Source: UBA4717 sp002404395 (lineage in GTDB: Bacteria > Bacillota > Clostridia > Oscillospirales > CAG-272). From it: a stretch of 13,059 nucleotides of DNA. The notes beneath the pieces are model-generated. The model ran no database searches and was not told where the DNA came from. It saw only the letters and a list, made by a program, of their open reading frames with translations. Location: the NCBI GenBank assembly GCA_937902275.1, contig CALFNW010000060.1, positions 1-13,059 of the forward strand. The letters run 5' to 3'. A program made the translations under genes and the position numbers. Shown in pieces: positions 7,393 through 13,059 of this stretch. The first letter of the stretch is position 1, and each line of letters begins with the position of its first letter.

Positions 7393-8382
7393 TCAGTTTT
7401 CTCCCGTAATTCTGTAAAGCGTACGTTGTACTGCAAGCTCATGCGCATATGAATACGGGTTCGGCTTTTCTCCTATGACCGACAAGTACAAATCTTTCAT
7501 CATTTCATCGTATCTTGAAAGCGTCGGCACATCCCGTACATCTACATCCTCGTATATATTTGCATAAGCGTTTTTGGCAATATCCGTTGTAGATCTCGTC
7601 ATTTTGACATTTAGCTCTATCGGCTTGATCTCCACAGTGCCTTTGCTTCCCATCACCGCAAATCTGCGCATTCCCCAACCGTTCACCTCGACCGAAAGCG
7701 TGGTGATCTTTGCGATCGCCTTTTCGTATTCAAGCACCGCAAAGTTGTTGTCATCCGAGTAAACGCCCTCAAAACCGGTCTGCTTGATAAACGGATATAC
7801 ATTTTTCGGTTCACCGAGTATACCGACGACCAAATCGACCAGATGCGAGCCGAAAATATACATAGATCCGCCCTTGAAATGTTTCAGCCAATCCCGATAT
7901 CCGGCGCCGTGATAGGTGCTCATCTCCGCGTCTATCTGATATATCTCTCCAAGCTCACCCGACTTTATCATTTCCATGCACTTTTGTATCGCATAATTGT
8001 AGCGGTACATATATCCCATCTGCACGGTAAGTCCTTTTTCGTTTGCGGTATTCAAAAGCTCCTCAAACTCCGCAAGACTTCCGCTTGCCGGCTTGTCAAT
8101 GTGAATATGTACTCCAGCGTCAACACAGCGTTTGGCGACCTTGGTCAGCTCCCACACATCGCACTCGACCAGGATCACATCGGATCTCGCGATTATTTCT
8201 TCCGTGCTCAGCCGCGGCAGGTGCTTGTAGCACTCAAGCCCGCCTCTTTTTTCGAACCATTCTTCACAAGGCTCGGCATAGCCGACGATCTCAAAAAGTT
8301 CGGGGAATTTTTGCGCGGCAAGCATTTTTCCCTCACCGTGATTATGCCCGATCCCGATTTGCCCGAGTTTAAGCTTTTTCAT
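7393..8382 (-). CDS. Gfo/Idh/MocA-family NAD(P)-dependent oxidoreductase
   Basis: A 329-residue two-domain dehydrogenase. The N-terminal Rossmann domain shows GQIGIGHNHGEG (7-18), in place of the usual GxGxxG. The family's catalytic lysine motif (EKP in most members) appears as DKP at 96-98. The C-terminal domain has the substrate-side histidine in GSHLVD (178-183) followed by GILGEP, as in most members. Such enzymes oxidise or reduce hydroxyls of sugars, cyclitols and their acids, for example inositol or glucose derivatives. The ATG at 8382 follows GGGGG by 7 nt and lies 11 bp after the upstream SDR stop, so the two are co-translated neighbours. Downstream the transcript crosses the 113-bp repeat array. 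The exact substrate cannot be told. Confidence 0.93.
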   Translation of the reverse strand: MKKLKLGQIGIGHNHGEGKMLAAQKFPELFEIVGYAEPCEEWFEKRGGLECYKHLPRLSTEEIIARSDVILVECDVWELTKVAKRCVDAGVHIHIDKPASGSLAEFEELLNTANEKGLTVQMGYMYRYNYAIQKCMEMIKSGELGEIYQIDAEMSTYHGAGYRDWLKHFKGGSMYIFGSHLVDLVVGILGEPKNVYPFIKQTGFEGVYSDDNNFAVLEYEKAIAKITTLSVEVNGWGMRRFAVMGSKGTVEIKPIELNVKMTRSTTDIAKNAYANIYEDVDVRDVPTLSRYDEMMKDLYLSVIGEKPNPYSYAHELAVQRTLYRITGEN

Positions 8383-8393
8383 TCAATTGCCCC

Positions 8394-9137
8394 CTATCTG
8401 CTTCCCGGTCCTAATGTTCTGCCGCCGTCGACCACAAAATTTTGTCCCGTTATAAAATCCTGCGACGCTAAAAACAAAACCATATCCGAAATATCTTTCG
8501 GTACTCCTCCGTGCCCATCTTCCCCTAAATATGTCATATGCGAAAGCTTTGCATTGTCTCGGCTGATCGCTCCGGGCGACACGCAGTTCACACATATATT
8601 GTACTCTCCGACTTCCATAGCAAGCGCTTTGGTCATACCGATGAGCGCCGCCTTTGCCGCAGAATAATCCACTCGATCATACAGTCCGCAGACAGCAGCG
8701 ATCGACGAGATATTTATTATTTTTCCGCTTTTTTGTTTGATCATTGATCTTAAGACCGCCTGAGTACAATTAAACGTACCTTTAATGTTTGTGTCAATAA
8801 CAAAATCAAGAGTGGACTTTTCCGCATCGACAAATTCGGTGAGTTTATTCAGCAAAGCAGCACTGCCGCCGGCATTATTTACAAGCACATCGATCTTACC
8901 GAATTTTTGCACGGCATTATCGACATATTCAAATATCTTTGTCCGATCGCGCACATCACAAACAGCAGTCATTGCCGCGCCGCCCGTCCGCACTATCTCT
9001 TTGGCGGTATTTTCAGCATATTCTTTGTTGCAGTCACAAACGATCACCGCAGCGCCTTGCCTTGCAAAATCAATGGCAATTTCTCTGCCGATATTTTTTC
9101 CGGCTCCCGTGACAATCACCGTTCTTTCTCTGAACAT
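8394..9137 (-). CDS. short-chain dehydrogenase/reductase (SDR), operon copy 1
   Basis: A 247-residue classical SDR with TGAGKNIG at 10-17, Asp35 for NAD(H) binding, an intact NNAG at 87-90 and the catalytic residues Asn117, Ser145, Tyr158 and Lys162 (YSAAK). The C-terminus FITGQNFVVDGGRTL is shared with the operon's other SDR. FabG-like overall, but its position in a catabolic operon and the absence of fatty-acid genes argue for a polyol or hydroxy-acid dehydrogenase. GGGAG sits 7-8 nt before the ATG at 9137, and 12 bp separate it from the upstream dehydroquinase-like gene. The insert at about 193-213 (DNAKLSHMTYLGEDGHGG) is the substrate-loop region and differs from the other SDR, suggesting a different substrate or position of attack. 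Confidence 0.93.
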   Translation of the reverse strand: MFRERTVIVTGAGKNIGREIAIDFARQGAAVIVCDCNKEYAENTAKEIVRTGGAAMTAVCDVRDRTKIFEYVDNAVQKFGKIDVLVNNAGGSAALLNKLTEFVDAEKSTLDFVIDTNIKGTFNCTQAVLRSMIKQKSGKIINISSIAAVCGLYDRVDYSAAKAALIGMTKALAMEVGEYNICVNCVSPGAISRDNAKLSHMTYLGEDGHGGVPKDISDMVLFLASQDFITGQNFVVDGGRTLGPGSR

Positions 9138-9149
9138 TCGATTTCTCCC

Positions 9150-9968
9150 TCAAACAAGCTTCTTCAGATTATCTACAATGCTTCTTGCAGTTTTTAAATC
9201 AAGCTGTTCCATCGTGCTGCCTGCATTAAATCGGTCAACGCAGAATATCATATGCCCTCCGAGCACGGGATTTATAATTCTGGACAAACTCCCCGCCGCG
9301 CCGCCGGCATGATAGCTCACGGCTGTTTTTACTTCTTTTTTTAGCAGTGTCATCGCTTTGAAACTTTCAACAAGTTCTTCCTCACACCCCGCGAGAGTCA
9401 CTATCTTGATTATATCGGGACCGCGCTTTTCCAAAAACAGCGCAAGCTCGACCACCTGCTCGGAAGTCATAGCCACTCCCGGGTGACACGACAAAAGCAC
9501 TTCCGCACCCATTGAATGAACCTTTTCGATCAGTTCGCATTGTTTTGCGATCACCGTCTCGTCGGTAACAACCTCCTTTGGAGCGTCTTTGGTAAAACTG
9601 TACTTATTTTCTCCGTGGAATCCATCGCGGCTCTCAGCATCAAAAGTGTACCCCTGCATATCAATGCCTGCGGCACCGCTCCGCACTGCCTCAAACAGAC
9701 TTTCCGTGCGCTCAGCTTCGGAAAGTCCGCACTCGCCCCACTCATAGTTTCTGTTATAATTCAGCGCAAGCACCGGAAGCTTTGACGCGGAGATTATTGC
9801 TTTGAGCGAATCACTTCTCACATCTTCGAGGCAGGACAGGTGCAGATCTATCATATCGGCGCCGTCATACATGCAGTTTTTAATTTCTGCTATCGCACTG
9901 CCAGCGCTTTTTTCTCTTATCACTCCGGCAAGCGCGGGCGCGGGAATTTTTGAAATTTTAAATGGCAT
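9150..9968 (-). CDS. type I 3-dehydroquinate dehydratase-like protein (divergent)
   Basis: A 272-residue TIM-barrel protein of the type I 3-dehydroquinase family, slightly longer than the usual 220-255. The Schiff-base lysine is recognisable in DIIKIVT (Lys188) and the general-base histidine in LLSCHPG (His162), 26 residues apart as expected within one residue. The carboxylate-binding arginine of the family is likely Arg230 (SLSRII) and the late glutamine Gln255. However, the family's ExRxD motif on an early strand reads DLHLS (Asp41, His43, Ser45), and the FRxxxEGG segment reads NRNYEWG (Arg73, Glu76). This suggests a relative acting on another hydroxy-keto substrate by imine-assisted dehydration, not housekeeping AroD; no other shikimate gene is near. 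ATG at 9968 follows AAGGG by 4 nt. It is the first operon gene, divergent from the AraC regulator. Confidence 0.8.
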   Translation of the reverse strand: MPFKISKIPAPALAGVIREKSAGSAIAEIKNCMYDGADMIDLHLSCLEDVRSDSLKAIISASKLPVLALNYNRNYEWGECGLSEAERTESLFEAVRSGAAGIDMQGYTFDAESRDGFHGENKYSFTKDAPKEVVTDETVIAKQCELIEKVHSMGAEVLLSCHPGVAMTSEQVVELALFLEKRGPDIIKIVTLAGCEEELVESFKAMTLLKKEVKTAVSYHAGGAAGSLSRIINPVLGGHMIFCVDRFNAGSTMEQLDLKTARSIVDNLKKLV

Positions 9969-9981
9969 TTTGCCCTTCTCA

Positions 9982-10030
9982 CCGCCGTAGACGGCTCATA
10001 AAATTCTCGTGAAGCTTAAGACTTCACTCA
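9982..10030. repeat. palindromic element in the operon leader
   Basis: Two adjacent hairpins lie between the operon promoter region and its first gene: GCCG-TAGA-CGGC (9984-9995) and GTGAAG-CTTAAGA-CTTCAC (10009-10027). The first, with its flank CCGCCGTAGACGGCTCA, is a diverged copy of the reverse complement of the TGAGCCGCCTACGGCGG element found twice after rex; the second resembles GTGAAGC-CTTGT-GCTTCAC at 12966-12984. It would fold in the 5' untranslated region on the minus strand. Confidence 0.65.
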
Positions 10031-10053
10031 CTTCAGGCATCATCTTCATGATA

Positions 10054-10082
10054 ATTGTATCATACATGATCGCGACAGAAAA
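10054..10082 (-). promoter_or_regulatory. weak putative promoter of the six-gene operon
   Basis: On the minus strand TTTTCT (10077-10082) and TACAAT (10054-10059) are 17 bp apart. The -35 is a poor match, which would be compatible with activator dependence. The -10 overlaps the palindrome TGTATCATACA (10056-10066). This is the best candidate in the shared intergenic region but is not strong. Confidence 0.35.
10056..10066. promoter_or_regulatory. palindrome TGTATCATACA, candidate operator
   Basis: A perfect 11-bp palindrome overlapping the candidate -10 of the operon promoter, with CATGAT on both sides (10047-10052 and 10065-10070, direct repeats). It could be a regulator site for the divergent AraC protein or another factor. 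Confidence 0.35.
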
Positions 10083-10100
10083 TAGCAGATATGATATATT

Positions 10101-10114
10101 TATCAAATTTGATA
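10101..10114. promoter_or_regulatory. 14-bp perfect palindrome TATCAAATTTGATA, candidate operator
   Basis: The site lies 7 bp upstream of the AraC-gene -35 and upstream of the divergent operon promoter, a position suitable for control of both directions. Perfect dyad symmetry suggests a dimeric regulator; AraC proteins more often use direct repeats, so the bound protein may be another one. Confidence 0.45.
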
Positions 10115-10121
10115 CTCGATA

Positions 10122-10150
10122 TTGACAATATTTACAACCTATTGTATACT
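10122..10150 (+). promoter_or_regulatory. consensus promoter of the AraC-type regulator gene
   Basis: TTGACA at 10122-10127, a 17-bp spacer and TATACT at 10145-10150. The predicted start near 10157 lies downstream of the in-frame ATG at 10091, so that codon cannot be the start, and about 15 nt before the GTG at 10172. Confidence 0.88.
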
Positions 10151-10171
10151 TATCTCGAAGAGGTGACGAAT

Positions 10172-10972
10172 GTGGATACACAAATCTTATCAAATCTGAT
10201 TATTAAAGATATACGCTCTGCGGCTGCTATGCACAGCGAAAAAAACAGCGGCTCTAAAAGAAGCTGCCGCGAGCTTTGGGCAGTTGTAATCAAATACGAA
10301 GGCGAAACGGTATACACTTCAAACGGGAAAATGCATCCGTCGGATATCAACCATATAAACATCCTGCCGAAAGGCGCAAGCTACAGTTGGCGCTGTACCG
10401 AATCAGGACATTTTTCAATCATCGAGTTTGACTGTGACGCCGAATATAAAGAGATATTCACGTTCAACGTCAAAAACGGTGAAGCTTATCTTGCCGGCTT
10501 TAAGAAAATCGAACTTGCGCGCACTCTTGAAACACCGACTTCAAAGCTTGACGCAATGTGTGAGCTGTATGGGATAATTTCTTCTTTGGTAAGGTCCTGC
10601 GATGACAAATACACGCCGTCAAGCAAATACCGTCGTTTGCTTCCCGCGCTTGAATACATAGCCGCAAACTGTACCCGCAGAGTAAGCAATTCGGAGCTTG
10701 CTAAACTGCTTGACGTTTCAACAGTCTACTTCCGAAAACTGTTCAAGGAGATCACCGGCACTTCTCCGATCAGCTATGCTCTTTCACTCAGACTGAAAAA
10801 GGCAGCCGAAATGCTTGAAAGCGATTATTCAAGCATTTCGGATATAGCATATTCGCTCGGGTACAACAACGTATATGAGTTTTCCAAAAGCTTCAAAAAA
10901 AGCTTAGGTGTATCGCCCTCCGAATATCAGAAGCGCGCAGACAAACCCAAATCAGGCAACAATTTTACATAA
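10172..10972 (+). CDS. AraC-family transcriptional regulator
   Basis: A 266-residue regulator. The N-terminal 140 residues look like a cupin-type sensing domain (WAVVIKYEGETVYTSNGK, then NILPKGASYSW near 63-73, the usual pattern of AraC arm/cupin domains), and the C-terminal 100 residues carry the two helix-turn-helix motifs: SNSELAKLLDVSTVYFRKLF region at 172-191 and DIAYSLGYNNVYEFSKSFKK near 224-243, followed by GVSPSEYQKR. A GTG start at 10172 is preferred: GAGG (10160-10163) is 8 nt before it, and the consensus promoter places transcription start after the only in-frame ATG upstream. Divergent from the six-gene operon, it probably activates it in response to a small sugar-like ligand. The ligand is unknown. 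Confidence 0.93.
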   Translation: MDTQILSNLIIKDIRSAAAMHSEKNSGSKRSCRELWAVVIKYEGETVYTSNGKMHPSDINHINILPKGASYSWRCTESGHFSIIEFDCDAEYKEIFTFNVKNGEAYLAGFKKIELARTLETPTSKLDAMCELYGIISSLVRSCDDKYTPSSKYRRLLPALEYIAANCTRRVSNSELAKLLDVSTVYFRKLFKEITGTSPISYALSLRLKKAAEMLESDYSSISDIAYSLGYNNVYEFSKSFKKSLGVSPSEYQKRADKPKSGNNFT

Positions 10973-11011
10973 CCCGTCCGATGTTGATGCGCGTATTTTT
11001 TCAAAGAAAAA

Positions 11012-11040
11012 TTGACACATGCCATACAATCTGCTATAAT
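11012..11040 (+). promoter_or_regulatory. consensus promoter of the LysR-type regulator gene
   Basis: TTGACA (11012-11017) and TATAAT (11035-11040) are separated by 17 bp, both perfect. The predicted leader is about 140 nt and contains a repeat-family hairpin close to the start codon. Confidence 0.9.
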
Positions 11041-11160
11041 TAAATGTGGAATAAATTCAGGGATCCCGCCTCTCTTTACGATTACAAAGCAAACACGCAA
11101 TTTGCCTATAGTTTTTGATCTGTCTGAAGCATAGTTTTCTGCTTTACGACAGTAATGTGT

Positions 11161-11175
11161 GCCGCCTACGGCGGC
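11161..11175. repeat. GCCGCCTACGGCGGC hairpin in the LysR gene leader
   Basis: A perfect 6-bp GC stem with a TAC loop, ending 14 nt before the LysR start codon. The identical 15-mer occurs at 12925-12939 and 13032-13046. The LysR gene has no good ribosome binding site (only GTGG and GTAG between hairpin and start), so the stem could influence initiation by position, but that is inference. Confidence 0.85.
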
Positions 11176-11189
11176 GTGGTAGACACAAT

Positions 11190-12119
11190 ATGAACTTGTT
11201 ATATCTGAAATATGCAGTAGAAGTCGCCGCCTGCGGCTCTATAAATAAAGCCGCGGAAAAGCTGTATATGGATCAGCCGAATCTCAGCCGTTGCATAAAA
11301 GATCTCGAATCCTCGCTCGGAGTCGCCATTTTTGTTCGCTCCACAAAAGGTATGAAAGTGACCCCCGAGGGCGAAACGTTCTTAAAATATGCGCAAAATA
11401 TTCTTAAGCAGGTCGATACCGTCGAAAATATGTTCAAAAACGAACATAAAGAAAAAAAGAAATTTTCAATATCGGTGCCGCGCGCAAGCTATATCTGCGA
11501 CGCTTTTGCGGCTTTTTCACGAACTCTTCCGAAAGACGACGGCTTTGAGATCTTCTATAAAGAAACCAACGCTTTGCGCGCCATTAAAAATATACTTGAG
11601 TCGGACTATCGCCTCGGCATAATCAGATACGCAGAGCAATATGACAAATACTATAAAAATATGATGGACAGCAAGGGGTTAAATTACGAGCTTGTTACCG
11701 AGTTCAGCTACGAGCTGATAATGAACCGAAATTCTCCGTTAGCAACACTTGATGAAATACACTTTTCGGAACTTGCAAATCAGATTGAGATCGCTCATGC
11801 CGACCCTTACGTGCCTTCTCTGCCGCTCTCCGAAGTAAAAAAAGAAGAACTTCCGGAAATGGAAAAAAGAATATTCGTATTTGAACGTGCAAGTCAGTTT
11901 GAACTGCTCGCGCAAAATCCCGATACCTTCATGTGGGCTACAGCACTTCCCGATTCATTGCTTGAACGCTACGGACTTATCAAGCGCACCTGCAAGGAAA
12001 ATTCCAAGGTATACAAGGATCTGATGATCTATAAAAACAATTATCGCCTGACCGAGCTTGACAAAGCCTTTATTACCGAACTTTGCCGCGTAAAACGCGT
12101 CCTGTTCAACGATCGGTAA
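11190..12119 (+). CDS. LysR-family transcriptional regulator
   Basis: A 309-residue LTTR. The N-terminal winged helix-turn-helix spans about 1-65 with the family signature SINKAAEKLYMDQPNLSRCIKDLE at 17-40 (recognition helix near 28-40) and LGVAIFVRSTKGMKVTPEGETFLKYA following. The remaining residues form a diverged periplasmic-binding-protein-like effector domain. The ATG at 11190 is chosen over the in-frame ATG at 11115 because MNLLYLKYAVEVAACGS is the canonical start of LysR proteins; residues before it are low quality and read through the hairpin. It has its own consensus promoter. It is followed by rex on the same strand after 122 bp. Its target is not evident: no divergent gene lies adjacent, and the AraC gene precedes it in tandem. 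Confidence 0.92.
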   Translation: MNLLYLKYAVEVAACGSINKAAEKLYMDQPNLSRCIKDLESSLGVAIFVRSTKGMKVTPEGETFLKYAQNILKQVDTVENMFKNEHKEKKKFSISVPRASYICDAFAAFSRTLPKDDGFEIFYKETNALRAIKNILESDYRLGIIRYAEQYDKYYKNMMDSKGLNYELVTEFSYELIMNRNSPLATLDEIHFSELANQIEIAHADPYVPSLPLSEVKKEELPEMEKRIFVFERASQFELLAQNPDTFMWATALPDSLLERYGLIKRTCKENSKVYKDLMIYKNNYRLTELDKAFITELCRVKRVLFNDR

Positions 12120-12196
12120 TCGGTTTTGCACCCTCAGATTTCACTTTCGCTACAAGTTATATCGATAACTACAATACCAATATAAAAAATATGCCA

Positions 12197-12225
12197 TTCC
12201 ATTTCATTGAAGCAAAGTGTATACT
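12197..12225 (+). promoter_or_regulatory. weak putative rex promoter
   Basis: TATACT at 12220-12225 with TTCCAT 17 bp upstream (12197-12202). The -10 is good and the -35 poor. The predicted leader is very short, about 10 nt before the ribosome binding site. Read-through from the LysR gene is also possible, since no terminator is visible in 12120-12196. Confidence 0.4.
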
Positions 12226-12241
12226 ATGCTTGAAAGGTGTG

Positions 12242-12889
12242 ATGATAAGCTTGACATCAAAAGCCACACTCGGCAGACTGCCGAGCTATCTGAAATATCT
12301 GCGCTCGCTTCCCGCTTCTCACGTTGAAATATCCGCAACAGCGATCGCAAAGGCACTCGGACTCGGCGAGGTACAGGTACGAAAGGATCTGGCGTCGGTG
12401 TGCGGAAGCGGAAAACCTAAAATCGGCTACTCGGTCTCCGAACTTACAGCCTGCATGGAACGCGTTCTCTCAGATAAAGCTCCGAGAGAAGCGGTCATCG
12501 TAGGCGCCGGAAAGCTCGGACGGGCGTTGCTCGGTTTTGACGGATTTGCCGAATACGGGATAACCGTGAGCAAGGGCTTTGACACCGACAATACAAAGTG
12601 GGGTTCCGACATCCTTCCGATAAGCGAGCTTAAATCTTATTGCGTGCTCCATCAGGTCGAGCTTGGGATACTGACAGTCCCGCCGGATGCCGCCGATGAA
12701 GCGGCAAAACACATGATCGACGCGGGAATCCGCGCTATCTGGTGTTTTTCGGTCCCTCATTTGAATGTGCCCGACAATATTACGGTACAATATGAAAATC
12801 TGGCGTTATCGCTTGCTCATTTGTTAAACAAATCAACGTCCCATACAATCGGGGCACAAAGCGAGCGCCCCAAACAAGTTTCAATCTAA
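12242..12889 (+). CDS. rex: redox-sensing transcriptional repressor Rex
   Basis: A 215-residue Rex, the homodimeric repressor that senses the NADH/NAD+ ratio and controls fermentation and energy genes in Gram-positive bacteria. The N-terminal winged helix domain (1-80) has LPSYLKYL and the recognition helix region VQVRKDLA (45-52) followed by GKPKIGY (57-63). The Rossmann domain starts at about 83 with VIVGAGKLGRALL (86-97, GxGxxG at 88-93) and an NAD-preferring acid in GFDTD (112-116). The C-terminal helix LSLAHLL fits the domain-swapped dimer. The ATG at 12242 is chosen because AAAGG lies 4 nt before it and the length becomes typical; a longer frame from 12083 overlaps the LysR gene end and is an artefact. 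Tandem repeats follow the stop codon. Confidence 0.94.
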   Translation: MISLTSKATLGRLPSYLKYLRSLPASHVEISATAIAKALGLGEVQVRKDLASVCGSGKPKIGYSVSELTACMERVLSDKAPREAVIVGAGKLGRALLGFDGFAEYGITVSKGFDTDNTKWGSDILPISELKSYCVLHQVELGILTVPPDAADEAAKHMIDAGIRAIWCFSVPHLNVPDNITVQYENLALSLAHLLNKSTSHTIGAQSERPKQVSI

Positions 12890-12893
12890 GCTC

Positions 12894-13059
12894 GGCAATC
12901 GTGAAAATTGCCCAAGTTATGTGAGCCGCCTACGGCGGCAATCGTGAAGATTTCGTCTCATGTAAGTGAAGCCTTGTGCTTCACGACTGCAATTTCCACG
13001 ACTCATCGTGAAAATTGCCCAAGTTATGTGAGCCGCCTACGGCGGCAATCGTGAAGATT
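12894..13059. repeat. 107-bp tandem repeat array after rex, running off the window
   Basis: ATCGTGAAAATTGCCC (12898 and 13005) and the following 39 bases through GCGGCAATCGTGAAGATT are identical at a 107-bp period, so one full unit and the first 55 bp of a second are in view. Each unit contains the GCCGCCTACGGCGGC hairpin (12925-12939, 13032-13046) and GTGAAGC-CTTGT-GCTTCAC (12966-12984). GCAATTTCCACG (12989-13000) pairs with CGTGAAAATTGC (13007-13018) with one mismatch. The stop codon of rex is just upstream; GGCAAT (12894-12899) and ATTGCC (12907-12912) could form a weak rex terminator stem without a T tract. Confidence 0.92.

Noticed and set aside
7843..8667. 274-codon plus-strand frame
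   Set aside because: It is antisense to the Gfo and SDR genes, crosses their junction, has no ribosome binding site and resembles no protein; both minus-strand genes are clear.
9150..9968. Housekeeping aroD assignment
   Set aside because: Key substrate-contact residues are changed and no shikimate gene is nearby, so the symbol aroD was withheld.
10091..10171. ATG at 10091 as the AraC start
   Set aside because: It lies upstream of the consensus promoter's -35, so it would not be in the transcript; the GTG at 10172 has a proper ribosome binding site.
10973..11011. Terminator after the AraC gene
   Set aside because: A run of T follows GCGCGTA at about 10989-11001, but no convincing stem precedes it.
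12083..12241. N-terminal extension of Rex from 12083
   Set aside because: It overlaps the end of the LysR gene, is not Rex-like, and the ATG at 12242 has a ribosome binding site and gives normal length.
12819..12833. ATTTGTTAAACAAAT palindrome as a Rex operator
   Set aside because: It lies inside the rex coding end and lacks the 4-bp centre between TTGTTAA and TTAACAA half-sites of the Clostridia Rex consensus, so it is probably coincidental.

Overview
The window looks like chromosomal DNA of an anaerobic Clostridia-type Firmicute, probably a gut member of the Oscillospirales. This is inferred from consensus TTGACA/TATAAT promoters with 17-18 bp spacers, strong GGAG-type ribosome binding sites, a Rex repressor, a secreted SH3-like plus copper-amine-oxidase-like (stalk) protein, and uronate catabolism. 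I cannot name the species.

Layout. (1) 1-1633: uxaC (glucuronate isomerase, + strand), ending at a hairpin shared with the convergent cyclophilin gene. (2) 1646-2195: cyclophilin-type peptidyl-prolyl isomerase on the minus strand with a textbook promoter. (3) 2288-4300: a secreted 634-residue protein with two SH3-like segments and a C-terminal stalk domain, ending at a perfect hairpin shared with the next, convergent operon. (4) 9968 down to 4314, minus strand: a six-gene catabolic-looking operon, in transcription order a divergent type I 3-dehydroquinase-like protein, a short-chain dehydrogenase (SDR), a Gfo/Idh/MocA oxidoreductase, a second SDR, a quinone-oxidoreductase-type MDR protein and an EamA transporter. 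Five of the six genes are packed within 12 bp or less of a neighbour on at least one side; the exception to tight packing is one 427-bp gap between the Gfo gene and the second SDR, filled entirely by a 113-bp tandem repeat array (3.65 copies) dense in GCGAAGC mini-hairpins. (5) 10172-10972: a divergent AraC-type regulator, probably the local controller, with several palindromes in the shared intergenic region. (6) 11190-12119: a LysR-type regulator. (7) 12242-12889: the redox repressor Rex, followed by a second tandem array (107-bp period) that runs off the window edge and contains the GCCGCCTACGGCGGC hairpin also found in the LysR leader.

How the genes may work together. The operon supplies dehydrogenases (two SDRs, Gfo), a Schiff-base dehydratase relative and an enone-reductase-type MDR enzyme. 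Together they would suit oxidation, beta-elimination and reduction of a cyclic or acyclic polyhydroxy acid, with an EamA carrier for uptake or export. The substrate cannot be read from sequence. The operon and the two repeat arrays are the most interesting content; no phage, IS element, CRISPR array, rRNA or tRNA was seen.
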